Below are positions 34,921-43,911 of a DNA stretch of 64,000 nucleotides, piece by piece. Origin of the DNA: Aalborgiella sp040079635 (GTDB lineage: Bacteria; Pseudomonadota; Gammaproteobacteria; Burkholderiales; Burkholderiaceae_C); assembly GCA_040079635.1 (NCBI GenBank), contig JBEBJY010000005.1:27612-91611 (forward strand), in the 5' to 3' direction. The translations under genes were made by a program, and so were the position numbers. The notes beneath the pieces are model-generated. The model was not told where the DNA came from. It saw only the letters and a list, made by a program, of their open reading frames with translations, and did not search any database. The first letter of the stretch is position 1. Each line of letters starts with the position of its first letter.

Positions 34921-36027
34921 ATGGAAAGCCTAGACCTGCGGGTATTAAACGATGTGCTGGCGTGGCGACGCGCCGGCCATGCCGTCACCTTGGTCACGGT
35001 GGTAGAAACCTGGGGCAGCGCGCCCAGGCCGCCGGGCGCTTTGCTGGCTGTGCGGGACGACGGCAGGGTCAGCGGCTCAGTTTCTGGTGGCTGCATTGAA
35101 GACGATTTGATTGCCCGCACCAAGGCTGATTTCAACAAAGAGATCTCCAAAACGGCAAAAACCGATTATTTATCTGAAAACGAAGCAAAAGCACCCTCAA
35201 ATATACCTCTAGCCGGCGTATTTACTGCCTCAACAGCTATTGATAATATAGCAAAACCAGCGATGATAGCCTATGGTGTCACCAAAGACGAGGCGGCTCG
35301 ATTCGGCCTGCCCTGCGGCGGCACACTGCGTTTGGTACAAGAACCGGTGCATGATGTAGGCTGGATTGAGCAAGTACTCGCCCGCACCACCGCCCATCAG
35401 TTGGTCGCCCGCACACTCAGCTTATCCACAGGCTTGGTGACTTTGGCTGATGCAACACGTGAGCAGGCTATGGCGTTTGACGGGCTAAGCTTGACTACAC
35501 TTTTTGGCCCCAAATGGCGACTTTTGCTGATAGGCGCAGGCCAGCTCAGCCAAGCCGTCGCGCAAATGGCGGTGCTGCTCGATTTTGAAGTCCTCGTTTG
35601 CGATCCGCGTGAAGAATACGCGTTCGATCCTGCCCAAGTTGGCGCGACACGCATCCCAGGCATGCCAGACGACGTGGTGCGCGACATGGTGCCTGATGCC
35701 CACACTGCCATCGTCGCCCTGACGCACGACTCCAAACTCGACGATATGGCGCTGATGGAAGCCCTGCAATCCGATGCGTTTTACGTGGGCGCACTAGGCT
35801 CCAAACGCAACCAAGCCACGCGCAAAGAACGCATGATCGAGCATTTTGGCATGACGCCTGCGCAGCTTGAGCGCTTGCACGGTCCCGTCGGTTTGAATAT
35901 CCACGCCAAAACGCCAGCTGAAATCGCGGTATCCATCGTCGCGCAGATCGTTGCGGTGAAAAACACGACCGACTTGTCCGTTAGAGATGCTGTCATTCCC
36001 GCGCAGGCGGGAATCTACGGCGGCTAG
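34921..36027 (+). CDS. xdhC: XdhC family molybdenum-cofactor maturation protein, with repeat-derived insert and tail
   Basis: XdhC proteins sulfurate or insert the Mo cofactor of xanthine-oxidase-type enzymes. The start of the family is clear (WRRAGHAVTLVTVVETWGS, PRPPGALLAVRDDGRVSG, SVSGGCIEDDLIA), then GLPCGGTLRLV and a C-terminal Rossmann domain (LLLIGAGQLSQAVAQMA, VCDPREEYAF, ALTHDSKLDDMAL, YVGALGSKRN). Two features make it long at 368 aa. Residues about 75-113 form an insert that includes a dispersed repeat (LAGVFTASTAIDNIA, about 96-110). The final residues VIPAQAGIYGG and the stop come from the inverted-repeat element at 35990-36056. Both are outside the conserved core. Confidence 0.92.
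   Translation: MESLDLRVLNDVLAWRRAGHAVTLVTVVETWGSAPRPPGALLAVRDDGRVSGSVSGGCIEDDLIARTKADFNKEISKTAKTDYLSENEAKAPSNIPLAGVFTASTAIDNIAKPAMIAYGVTKDEAARFGLPCGGTLRLVQEPVHDVGWIEQVLARTTAHQLVARTLSLSTGLVTLADATREQAMAFDGLSLTTLFGPKWRLLLIGAGQLSQAVAQMAVLLDFEVLVCDPREEYAFDPAQVGATRIPGMPDDVVRDMVPDAHTAIVALTHDSKLDDMALMEALQSDAFYVGALGSKRNQATRKERMIEHFGMTPAQLERLHGPVGLNIHAKTPAEIAVSIVAQIVAVKNTTDLSVRDAVIPAQAGIYGG
35207..35256 (-). repeat. Dispersed repeat copy in xdhC
   Basis: Reverse orientation: CTCTAGCCGGCGTATTTACT, then GCCTCAACAGCTAT and TGATAATATAGCAAAA. In the xdhC frame the consensus stop GCC-TAA is GCC-TCA. Confidence 0.95.
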
Positions 36028-36056
36028 TGTGGATTCCCGCATGCGCGGGAATGACA
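35990..36056. repeat. Paired-hairpin repeat (CATTCCCGC type) overlapping the xdhC end
   Basis: It runs from CTGTCATTCCCGCGCAGGCG to TGCGCGGGAATGACAG, with the two ends complementary and an inner hairpin in each half. This GTCATTCCCGC type is common as a REP/NEMIS-like repeat in proteobacteria. It supplies the last 11 codons and the stop of xdhC. Confidence 0.88.
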
Positions 36057-36087
36057 GCTAGCACTGTTTATCTCGCATAATGCTTTC

Positions 36088-36765
36088 ATGGATTGGCCAG
36101 CGGCACGCACCTCTTTACTACTCGCATTCTTAACGGCAGCGCTTTTGTTGCCGATTGGCGTTGCCTTAGCGCGTTGGCTCGCCACAACGTCTTGGCGCGG
36201 CAAACCGTTGTTAGAAGCCTTGGTCACACTGCCGCTGTTGCTGCCTCCAACAGTGATTGGTTTTTACCTGCTCACCGCCTTCGGGCAAAACTCAGCTTTG
36301 GGCGCTTGGCTGGCGCAAAACCTCAACTTACACCTCGTTTTCAGCTTTGAAGGCCTGCTTTTCGCCAGTGTTTTAGTCAACCTGCCCTTCATGGTGCAGC
36401 CGATTCAGCGCGCCTTTGCCAGCATTCCGCACAACTTGCGCGAAGCGGCTTGGGTGTCGGGTTTGTCCACCTGGCGTACGTTTTGGAAGATTGAGCTGCC
36501 ACTGGCTTGGCCGGGGCTGTTGGCGGGCGTCGCCCTCACCGCCGCGCACACACTGGGCGAATTTGGCGTGGTGTTGATGGTGGGTGGTGCGATTTCGGGC
36601 GAAACCAAAACCCTGTCCATCGCCATCTACGACCGCGTGCAAGCTTTTGATGCCAGTGGCGCACACGTCATGGCCTTGGCTTTGGTGTGTTTTTCGCTGT
36701 TGGCGCTAGCGCTGGTGTTTGCGGCTGATCGCATTGGGGCTAATAAGAAACCCGTGAAAGCATGA
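36088..36765 (+). CDS. modB: Molybdate ABC transporter permease ModB
   Basis: Inner-membrane permease of the molybdate importer, 225 aa, with about five helices. ATP-binding-subunit contact motif ASIPHNLREAAWVSGLSTWRTFWKIELP (EAA loop), preceded by LVTLPLLLPPTVIGFYLL and followed by GEFGVVLMVGGAISGETKTLS, all typical of ModB. Its stop overlaps the modC start (ATGA). Being next to the Mo-hydroxylase genes and xdhC, it probably supplies molybdate for that enzyme. The binding protein ModA is 23 kb away. Confidence 0.95.
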   Translation: MDWPAARTSLLLAFLTAALLLPIGVALARWLATTSWRGKPLLEALVTLPLLLPPTVIGFYLLTAFGQNSALGAWLAQNLNLHLVFSFEGLLFASVLVNLPFMVQPIQRAFASIPHNLREAAWVSGLSTWRTFWKIELPLAWPGLLAGVALTAAHTLGEFGVVLMVGGAISGETKTLSIAIYDRVQAFDASGAHVMALALVCFSLLALALVFAADRIGANKKPVKA

Positions 36766-37964
36766 CAGGCAAACTATCCGTCCAGCTAAGCAATGCCGCT
36801 CCGATGCCGCTTAACGTGCAGTTTGACTGCGCCCCGGGCGAGCTAATCGCACTGGTTGGCCCCTCGGGCAGCGGCAAAACCAGCGTGCTGCGGGCGATAG
36901 CGGGTTTGCTCAAAACCCCAAGCTTGCAAGGCCGCATCACCGTGGCTAACACAGTGGGTAGTACAGAGAGTGAAACCGTTTGGTTCGACAAATCTGTCGG
37001 CTCAAAGCAACACACCAACCTGTCCCCGCAAGACCGCCGGGTCGGTTTGGTGTTTCAAAATTACGCCCTTTTTCCGCATTTATCCGCTATTGAAAACATA
37101 GCGCTATCAATAACAAGTACACCGGCTAGTGACACAAACAACCTGCCTAAAAAGCTTATTCAACGGCTAGGTTTAGAAGGTCTGGAGTACCGCCTGCCCA
37201 GCGAGCTTTCTGGCGGGCAGCAGCAGCGCGTCGCCTTGGCGCGGGCACTGGCGCGTAACCCCGCAGTGCTGCTGCTAGACGAGCCTTTTTCCGCTGTGGA
37301 CGCGCCCAGCCGCACCAGCTTGTACCGCGAGCTGGCCAATTTGCGCAATTCCGTCTCGACGCCCATGGTTTTAGTCACGCACGATTTGCACGAAGCGCGT
37401 CGTTTGGCTGACCGCGTTGTCATTTTGGACGGAGGAAAAACGCTGCAAAGCGGCACGCCAGAGCAAGTGTTCAGCCGCCCACGCAATGCTCGCGTGGCTG
37501 AATTGGTAGGTATTCAAAACCATTTCAAAGGACGTTTTTACAAAGCGAAGGACACTGAGCAATCAGTTTGGGGGCAACTAGATTGGCAAGGTTGCATGCT
37601 CACCGTGCCTGATAAAAACAAGTTGGACGACGGCGCACACGTTACTTGGGTGCTGGCGGCAGAGCATTTGGACATCAGCCCAGCAGACACAACGACAGCC
37701 TGTGAACAAAGTTTGCCCGCGAATACCTTGTGCTGCAAATTTTTGGAAGTTTTGTCACTCGGCGAAACCAGTATTTGCACCTTAGCGCCGCTGGGCTGTC
37801 CAGATTTGGCAGATGTGCGTTTAACACTCACGCTGTCTAGCGCGCATGTTCGGAATCTAGGAATTAGCGCAGAAAATGGAAAAAGCACCGCCAAAAACGT
37901 TAGCCGCACGGTGAATGTGCACATTCCACCGCAAAGCGTTCACATCATGCCGATGCGTGTTTGA
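36762..37964 (+). CDS. modC: Molybdate ABC transporter ATP-binding protein ModC
   Basis: ATPase of the molybdate importer, 400 aa. Walker A VGPSGSGKTSVLRAIAGLL, Q-loop in RRVGLVFQNYALFPHL, signature LSGGQQQRVALARAL, Walker B VLLLDEPFSAVD and switch His in VLVTHDLHEARRLADR. A C-terminal regulatory region (about 245-400) contains a TOBE-like molybdate-sensing domain, less conserved. A stretch at residues about 109-124 (AIENIALSITSTPASD) resembles a decayed dispersed repeat at DNA level, but the total length there equals that of relatives. Confidence 0.95.
   Translation: MTGKLSVQLSNAAPMPLNVQFDCAPGELIALVGPSGSGKTSVLRAIAGLLKTPSLQGRITVANTVGSTESETVWFDKSVGSKQHTNLSPQDRRVGLVFQNYALFPHLSAIENIALSITSTPASDTNNLPKKLIQRLGLEGLEYRLPSELSGGQQQRVALARALARNPAVLLLDEPFSAVDAPSRTSLYRELANLRNSVSTPMVLVTHDLHEARRLADRVVILDGGKTLQSGTPEQVFSRPRNARVAELVGIQNHFKGRFYKAKDTEQSVWGQLDWQGCMLTVPDKNKLDDGAHVTWVLAAEHLDISPADTTTACEQSLPANTLCCKFLEVLSLGETSICTLAPLGCPDLADVRLTLTLSSAHVRNLGISAENGKSTAKNVSRTVNVHIPPQSVHIMPMRV
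37086..37131 (+). repeat. Possible decayed dispersed repeat in modC
   Basis: GCTATTGAAAACATAGC and the distal ACACCGGCTAGTG keep order and spacing of the forward repeat over 46 bases with roughly 70% identity. ENIAL is itself common in ABC ATPases, so convergence is possible. Confidence 0.35.
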
Positions 37965-38004
37965 AAAGAAGGGGAAAAGAGCGGGAAAGAAAAGAGATTG
38001 TGCT

Positions 38005-38056
38005 GCTATATATTTAATAGCAGTTTAGGCAATAAATACGCCGGCTAGCGGCTATT
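38005..38056 (+). repeat. Dispersed repeat copy downstream of modC
   Basis: Forward orientation: GCTATATATTTAATAGC, then AGTTTAGGCAATAAATACGC and CGGCTAGCGGCTATTT. Confidence 0.95.
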
Positions 38057-38076
38057 TATGCCTATTTCCAAGCTAA

Positions 38077-38229
38077 TTAAGCAACATTCACCGCGATGAA
38101 CGCGAGCAAGAAAATCAAAATAGCGCCAGCAATCGGCAACATATAAGACATTTTATGCGCGACGGCTTCAATCACGTCTTCTGAATGCTCAGCGTTGTCG
38201 GTATGGGTGGTTGGGGTGTGGTTTGACAT
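38077..38229 (-). CDS. Small single-helix membrane protein, 50 aa
   Basis: A short minus-strand gene whose product has an acidic/His-rich N-terminal part (MSNHTPTTHTDNAEHSED), then one helix near the C-terminus (YMLPIAGAILIFLLAFIAV). One membrane helix with its N-terminal part probably in the cytoplasm. An AAAGTAATACG stretch precedes the ATG; the ribosome-binding site is weak (AGTG). I do not recognise the family. It lies between modC and the dnaA promoter and points away from dnaA. Confidence 0.6.
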   Translation of the reverse strand: MSNHTPTTHTDNAEHSEDVIEAVAHKMSYMLPIAGAILIFLLAFIAVNVA

Positions 38230-38341
38230 CGTATTACTTTCACTAAAGATACCTCTATTTTAACGCATTCCCAGTAAACGCTGGCTGACACTGTCGTTTT
38301 GGTGCGTATGCTCCTTGAAGTCTCTTTTTTGCCATAATTAT

Positions 38342-38400
38342 TGTGGATAATCAGGGGATAAGTTACACTGAATGCTCAGAACTTCAAAACAATATCCACA
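38342..38400. promoter_or_regulatory. DnaA boxes upstream of dnaA
   Basis: A perfect box TGTGGATAA (38342-38350) and a one-mismatch box ATATCCACA (38392-38400) in inverted orientation, with GGGGATAAG between them, lie within 95 bp before the dnaA ATG. They could serve dnaA autoregulation or be part of an origin. No trinucleotide repeat or strong AT-rich unwinding tract like that at 47.8 kb was seen here. Confidence 0.75.
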
Positions 38401-38433
38401 AATAATTCGAAAATTTAATCTAAGAAAAATAAC

Positions 38434-39888
38434 ATGACATCGGCCAGCAACCCATCTTCTTCACAAGCTGGTAACCAAGTTTCTACCTTAGATGACGACC
38501 AAGCCCTCAGCCAAAGCCTGTGGCAAGCCTGCATGGACGTGCTCGCGCAAGAGCTGCCTGAGCAGCAATTCAACACCTGGATTAAACCCTTGGTCGTGCA
38601 AAGCAGCAACGACCTGTCCAAAGTCACCATTTACATCGCAAATCGTTTCAAACTCGACTGGGTGCGCGCCCAATACGCCAGCCGCATCAGCGTCTTGCTT
38701 GAAAAAATGTATGGCCAACCGATTGCCTTAGAGCTAGCTTTGATGCAACGCGAAGCACCGACTAGAACCACGATGGACGTCAAAAATGCCGAGTTCGGCA
38801 CGGTGTCAGAGCCCATCGATATGGTGGCAGATGCTGGCGCCAGCGCCGCCAACGGCATCATGGGCAACAAACCCCGCTTGAACACCGCGTTGACATTTGA
38901 CGCCTTGATCGAAGGAACCGCCAACCGCATGGCGCGCGCGGCAGCCCTGCACGTCTCTGGCACGCCCGGTCAGCTGTACAACCCGCTCTTTATCTACGGT
39001 GGCGTAGGCCTCGGCAAAACCCATTTGATGCACGCCATCGGCAACCGCCTGCTGCAAGACCGCCCCAACGCCAAAGTGCTGTACATCCACGCCGAGCAGT
39101 TCGTCACCGACGTGGTCAAAGCCTACCAGCGCAAAACGTTTGACGAGTTCAAAGAGCGCTACCACTCACTGGATTTGCTGCTGATTGATGATGTGCAGTT
39201 CTTCGCCAACAAAGAGCGCACGCAAGAAGAGTTTTTCAACGCGTTTGAAGCACTTTTAGCGCGTAAATCGCATCTGGTCATGACCAGCGACACCTACCCT
39301 AAGGGTTTGGCCGACATCCACGAACGTCTGGTGTCGCGTTTTGACTCAGGGCTGACCGTCGCCATCGAGCCGCCCGAGCTGGAGATGCGGGTCGCGATTT
39401 TGATCAACAAAGCCAAGGCCGAAGGCACCGAGATGCCCGAGGAAGTGGCCTTTTTCGTCGCCAAGAATGTGCGCTCCAACGTGCGCGAGCTGGAAGGCGC
39501 GCTGCGCAAAATCTTGGCTTACTCACGCTTTAACCAAAAAGAGATCTCGATTGCTTTGGCGCGTGAAGCCCTGCGTGATTTACTGTCCATCCAAAACCGC
39601 CAGATTTCGGTCGAAAATATCCAAAAAACCGTTGCCGACTATTACAAAATCAAAATCGCCGACATGTACTCCAAAAAGCGTCCCGCCAGCATCGCGCGGC
39701 CACGCCAAATTGCGATGTACTTGGCCAAAGAATTGACCCAAAAAAGCCTGCCAGAAATTGGCGAATTGTTCGGCGGCCGCGACCACACTACCGTGCTGCA
39801 TGCGGTGCGCAAAATGACAGCTGAAAGGCAGCTTTTGAGCGAATTGAACCAACAATTGCACGTGCTGGAACAGACCTTAAAAGGCTAG
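38434..39888 (+). CDS. dnaA: Chromosomal replication initiator DnaA
   Basis: AAA+ initiator that melts the origin; 484 aa. Domain I (about 25-110) has LWQACMDVLAQELPEQQFNTWIKPL. Domain II is a short linker. Domain III has Walker A YGGVGLGKTHLMHAIGN (about 190) and Walker B LLIDDVQFFANKERTQEEFF. Domain IV (about 370-484) has the DNA-binding signature GELFGGRDHTTVLHAVRKM. First gene of dnaA-dnaN-gyrB, all on the plus strand. Confidence 0.98.
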   Translation: MTSASNPSSSQAGNQVSTLDDDQALSQSLWQACMDVLAQELPEQQFNTWIKPLVVQSSNDLSKVTIYIANRFKLDWVRAQYASRISVLLEKMYGQPIALELALMQREAPTRTTMDVKNAEFGTVSEPIDMVADAGASAANGIMGNKPRLNTALTFDALIEGTANRMARAAALHVSGTPGQLYNPLFIYGGVGLGKTHLMHAIGNRLLQDRPNAKVLYIHAEQFVTDVVKAYQRKTFDEFKERYHSLDLLLIDDVQFFANKERTQEEFFNAFEALLARKSHLVMTSDTYPKGLADIHERLVSRFDSGLTVAIEPPELEMRVAILINKAKAEGTEMPEEVAFFVAKNVRSNVRELEGALRKILAYSRFNQKEISIALAREALRDLLSIQNRQISVENIQKTVADYYKIKIADMYSKKRPASIARPRQIAMYLAKELTQKSLPEIGELFGGRDHTTVLHAVRKMTAERQLLSELNQQLHVLEQTLKG

Positions 39889-39974
39889 GTTCAGACACGC
39901 CGTTTAAGAGTGGCAAAAGGTTAAAATAGTCAGATAACTGTAAATTAGTTTAAAAGTTTAAATAAGAGGCAACA

Positions 39975-41081
39975 ATGATCGTTCTCAAGGCAACACAAAA
40001 TACTGTTTTAACGGCGCTGCAATCCGTCGCGGGCATCGTCGAGCGGCGTCACACGCTGCCGATTTTGGCCAACGTCTTGATCCGCAAAACTGGCAACCGC
40101 CTTGAGTTGACCACCAGCGACTTAGAAATCCAAATCCGCACCAGTGCCGAGTTTGATGGCGACGCGGGCGACTTCACCACCACCGTGGGCGCGCGCAAAG
40201 TCATCGACATCTTGCGCACCATGCCTAGCGACCAATCTGTCTCTTTAGAATCCAGCGCGTCGAAGTTGATTTTGAAGGGCGGCAAGAGTAAGTTCACCCT
40301 GCAAACCTTGCCTGCTGAAGACTTCCCGCTGGTGCAAGAATCCGCCAACCTCGGCCCCGCTTTCAGTGTGCCGCAAAAGGTGTTGAAGGATTTGCTCGGC
40401 CAGGTCGCTTTTGCGATGGCTGTACACGACATTCGCTACTACCTCAACGGTATTTTGTTCGTTGCTGAAGGCAAGCAGCTCAGCATCGTCGCCACTGATG
40501 GCCACCGTCTGGCGTTTGCGACCGCGACTTTGGACGTGGAAGTGCCCAAGCAAGAAGTCATCTTGCCGCGTAAAACCGTCATCGAGATGCAGCGTTTGCT
40601 CAGCGACAAAGAAGGCGCTATCGAGTTCCAATTTGCCGCCAACCAAGCCAAATTCAGCTTTGAAGGCATGGAATTTGTGACCAAATTGGTCGAAGGCAAG
40701 TTCCCAGACTATAACCGTGTCATCCCGAAAAACCACAAAAACGCCATCGTCTTGGGCCGCGTGCCTTTCTTGGCATCGCTGCAACGCACCGCGATTTTGA
40801 CCAGCGACAAGTTCAAAGGCGTGCGCCTGAACATCGAGCCGGGCACTTTACGTGTAGCGTCTAACAACGCTGAGCAGGAAGAAGCCGTGGACGAGCTGGA
40901 CATCGACTACGGCGGCGACGAAATCGAAATCGGTTTCAACGTCACCTACCTCATCGACGCCCTGAGCAACATGACGCAAGAGATGGTGAAGTTGGAATTG
41001 TCCGACGGCAACAGCTCAGCGCTTTTGACTATTCCCGACAACACCTCGTTCAAATACGTGGTGATGCCGATGCGGATTTAA
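39975..41081 (+). CDS. dnaN: DNA polymerase III beta subunit (sliding clamp)
   Basis: Ring-shaped processivity clamp, 368 aa, three similar domains. Typical blocks: GIVERRHTLPILANVLI, FTTTVGARKVIDILRTMP, ATDGHRLAFA, KFPDYNRVIPKN and the C-terminal YVVMPMRI. It follows dnaA by 86 bp, with a plausible ribosome-binding site AAGAGGC. Confidence 0.98.
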   Translation: MIVLKATQNTVLTALQSVAGIVERRHTLPILANVLIRKTGNRLELTTSDLEIQIRTSAEFDGDAGDFTTTVGARKVIDILRTMPSDQSVSLESSASKLILKGGKSKFTLQTLPAEDFPLVQESANLGPAFSVPQKVLKDLLGQVAFAMAVHDIRYYLNGILFVAEGKQLSIVATDGHRLAFATATLDVEVPKQEVILPRKTVIEMQRLLSDKEGAIEFQFAANQAKFSFEGMEFVTKLVEGKFPDYNRVIPKNHKNAIVLGRVPFLASLQRTAILTSDKFKGVRLNIEPGTLRVASNNAEQEEAVDELDIDYGGDEIEIGFNVTYLIDALSNMTQEMVKLELSDGNSSALLTIPDNTSFKYVVMPMRI

Positions 41082-41115
41082 GTTGCTTTATTTGTTAAAT
41101 AATGTTGCAGCTAAT

Positions 41116-41169
41116 GCTACTAATAATATAGCACACTAGGCAATAAATACGCCGGCTAGAACCCTATTT
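41116..41169 (+). repeat. Dispersed repeat copy between dnaN and gyrB
   Basis: Forward orientation: GCTACTAATAATATAGC, then ACACTAGGCAATAAATACGC and CGGCTAGAACCCTATTT. Confidence 0.95.
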
Positions 41170-41180
41170 CCATATCCCAT

Positions 41181-41213
41181 AACCCCCTCTTGAACAGGGG
41201 GTTTGGTGTTTTT
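41181..41213 (+). terminator. Hairpin before gyrB
   Basis: AACCCCCT pairs with AGGGGGTT across CTTGAAC, followed by TGGTGTTTTT. It lies 21 bp before the gyrB start, so it may act as the dnaN terminator or as an attenuating hairpin for gyrB. Confidence 0.7.
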
Positions 41214-41233
41214 AAAGTTAGAGAAAATTTGCC

Positions 41234-43888
41234 ATGACCGAAGAAATTAAACCTGTTGTACCTGCTACAAACGCTGATGGCGCACCTGCTGAAGTGATCG
41301 CGGAACGTGCCATCGGCGAAGGTGTCAACCTGGGCGATGTCAGCGGCGACAGCGCCAACTACCAGCCCACCATCGACACAAATCAGGCCGGCGCGACCGA
41401 GGCCTATGGCGAAGGCTCGATCCAGATTCTCGAAGGCCTAGAAGCCGTGCGCAAGCGCCCTGGCATGTACATCGGCGACACGTCCGACGGCACCGGCTTG
41501 CACCACTTGGTGTTTGAAGTGGTCGATAACTCCATCGACGAATCTTTGGCTGGCCATTGCGACGACATTTTGGTCACCATCCACACCGACAACTCGGTGA
41601 GCGTGGTCGACAACGGCCGTGGCATCCCCACCGGCGTGAAGATGGACGACAAACACGAGCCGAAACGCTCCGCCGCTGAAATCGCGCTGACCGAGCTGCA
41701 CGCCGGCGGCAAGTTCAACCAAAACAGCTACAAGGTCTCCGGCGGTCTGCACGGCGTGGGTGTGAGCTGCGTGAATGCGCTGTCAACGATGTTGCGGTTA
41801 ACGATTCGCCGTGACGGCAAAGTGCACGTCATGGAATTCTCGCGTGGCTTTGTGCAAAACCGCATCGTTGAAACGGTGGGTGGCGTGGAAGTGTCGCCGA
41901 TGAAAGTGATTGGCGACACCGAAAAGCGCGGCACCGAAGTGCACTTTTTGCCGGACACCAGCATCTTCCAAACCAACAACGACTTCCATTACGAAATCTT
42001 GAGCAAGCGCCTGCGCGAACTCAGCTTCTTGAACAACGGCGTCAAAATCCGCCTGAAAGACGAGCGTAGCGGCAAGGAAGACGACTTCTCTGGCGCAGGT
42101 GGCGTCAAAGGTTTCGTCAACTTCATCAACAAAGGCAAGCAGGTGTTGAACCCCAACATCTTCCACGCCATGGGCGACCGCCAGTCCGACCAAAACACCA
42201 ACATCGGCGTTGAAGTGGCCATGCAGTGGAACAGCGGCTACAACGAGCAGGTGCTGTGCTTCACCAACAACATCCCGCAGCGCGACGGTGGTACGCACCT
42301 GACCGGTCTGCGTGCCGCGATGACACGCGTCATCAACAAGTACATCGACGACTCCGAGATCGCCAAAAAAGCCAAGGTTGAAGTCACTGGCGACGACATG
42401 CGCGAGGGCTTGTGCTGCGTCTTGAGCGTCAAAGTGCCTGAGCCGAAATTCTCCAGCCAGACCAAAGACAAACTCGTGTCATCCGAAGTGCGCGGCCCGG
42501 TGGAAGACATCGTCAGCAAGCTGCTGTTTGACTACCTGCAAGAGCGCCCGGCTGACGCCAAAATCATCGTCGGCAAAATCATCGAAGCCGCCCGCGCCCG
42601 TGAAGCCGCCCGCAAAGCCCGCGACATGACCCGCCGCAAAGGCGTGTTGGATGGCATGGGTTTGCCAGGTAAGTTGGCCGACTGCCAAGAAAAAGACCCC
42701 GCGATGTGTGAAATCTACATCGTCGAGGGTGACTCCGCCGGCGGCTCCGCCAAACAAGGTCGTGACCGTAAATTCCAAGCGATTTTGCCCTTACGCGGCA
42801 AGATCTTGAACGTCGAAAAAGCCCGTTATGAAAAGCTCTTGACCAGCAACGAGATTTTGACGCTCATCACCGCGCTCGGCACCGGCATCGGCAAAGCCGG
42901 CGGGACCACCGGCAACGACGACTTCAACGTCGCCAAACTGCGCTACCACCGCATCATCATCATGACCGACGCCGACGTTGACGGCGCGCACATCCGCACC
43001 CTGCTGCTCACCTTCTTCTACCGCCAAATGACCGAGCTGGTCGAGCGCGGCCACATCTACATCGCGCAACCGCCGTTGTACAAGGTCAAAGCCGGCAAAG
43101 AAGAGCTTTACCTCAAAGACGCCCCCGCGTTAGACGGTTTCTTGCTACGCATCGCCATGAAAGACGCGTCCGTCTACACCGGCGGTGCGAACCCAACGAC
43201 CTTGACCGGCGACACCTTGAACGAACTCGCCCGCAAACACGCGCTGGCTGAAGCTGTCATCGCAAGATTACGTAACTTCATGGACGACGAAGCGCTCAGA
43301 GCCATTGCCGACGGTGTAGATTTGAACCTTGATACGGTTGAAGACGCCGAAAAATCAGCCGTCGCGCTTCAAGCCTTCCTGCTCAGCATCGGCAGCCATG
43401 CCGAAGTCGCCGGCGAATTCGACGTCCGCACCGACAAACCCATCCTACGCATCAGCCGCCGCCACCACGGCAACGTGAAAAGCAGCGTCTTGACGCAAGA
43501 CTTCGTCCACGGCTCCGATTACGCAGCCTTAGCCGAAGCGGCAGACACCTTCCGTGGCTTATTGGGCGAAGGAGCCAAGGTAATGAGAGGCGAAGGCGAG
43601 CGCCAAAAAGAAGAAAAAGTCAGCGACTTCCGCATCGCCATGAAGTGGCTCCTAGCCGAAGCCGAACGCACCACCAGCCGCCAGCGCTACAAAGGCTTGG
43701 GCGAGATGAACCCCGCCCAGCTCTGGGAAACAACGATGGACCCCACAGTCCGCCGCCTCCTACGCGTCCAAATCGACGACGCCATCGAAGCCGACCGCGT
43801 CTTCACCATGCTGATGGGGGATGAGGTTGAGCCACGCAGGGAGTTTATTGAGACGAATGCGTTAAGGGCGGGGAATATTGATATTTGA
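41234..43888 (+). CDS. gyrB: DNA gyrase subunit B
   Basis: ATPase subunit of gyrase, which with GyrA introduces negative supercoils; 884 aa, longer than E. coli (804) in part by an N-terminal leader of about 55 residues before EGSIQILEGLEAVRKRPGMY. ATP-binding GHKL part: VVDNGRGIPTG and SYKVSGGLHGVGVSCVNAL. TOPRIM: YIVEGDSAGGSAKQGRDRKF (about 495) and MTDADVDGAHIRTLLLTFF. The C-terminus has GLGEMNPAQLWETTMDP. A beta-type insert follows the TOPRIM domain. A good start ATG at 41234 is preceded by GAGAAA. Confidence 0.98.
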   Translation: MTEEIKPVVPATNADGAPAEVIAERAIGEGVNLGDVSGDSANYQPTIDTNQAGATEAYGEGSIQILEGLEAVRKRPGMYIGDTSDGTGLHHLVFEVVDNSIDESLAGHCDDILVTIHTDNSVSVVDNGRGIPTGVKMDDKHEPKRSAAEIALTELHAGGKFNQNSYKVSGGLHGVGVSCVNALSTMLRLTIRRDGKVHVMEFSRGFVQNRIVETVGGVEVSPMKVIGDTEKRGTEVHFLPDTSIFQTNNDFHYEILSKRLRELSFLNNGVKIRLKDERSGKEDDFSGAGGVKGFVNFINKGKQVLNPNIFHAMGDRQSDQNTNIGVEVAMQWNSGYNEQVLCFTNNIPQRDGGTHLTGLRAAMTRVINKYIDDSEIAKKAKVEVTGDDMREGLCCVLSVKVPEPKFSSQTKDKLVSSEVRGPVEDIVSKLLFDYLQERPADAKIIVGKIIEAARAREAARKARDMTRRKGVLDGMGLPGKLADCQEKDPAMCEIYIVEGDSAGGSAKQGRDRKFQAILPLRGKILNVEKARYEKLLTSNEILTLITALGTGIGKAGGTTGNDDFNVAKLRYHRIIIMTDADVDGAHIRTLLLTFFYRQMTELVERGHIYIAQPPLYKVKAGKEELYLKDAPALDGFLLRIAMKDASVYTGGANPTTLTGDTLNELARKHALAEAVIARLRNFMDDEALRAIADGVDLNLDTVEDAEKSAVALQAFLLSIGSHAEVAGEFDVRTDKPILRISRRHHGNVKSSVLTQDFVHGSDYAALAEAADTFRGLLGEGAKVMRGEGERQKEEKVSDFRIAMKWLLAEAERTTSRQRYKGLGEMNPAQLWETTMDPTVRRLLRVQIDDAIEADRVFTMLMGDEVEPRREFIETNALRAGNIDI

Positions 43889-43911
43889 GTTTGTAGCGCG
43901 TCAAACACAGC

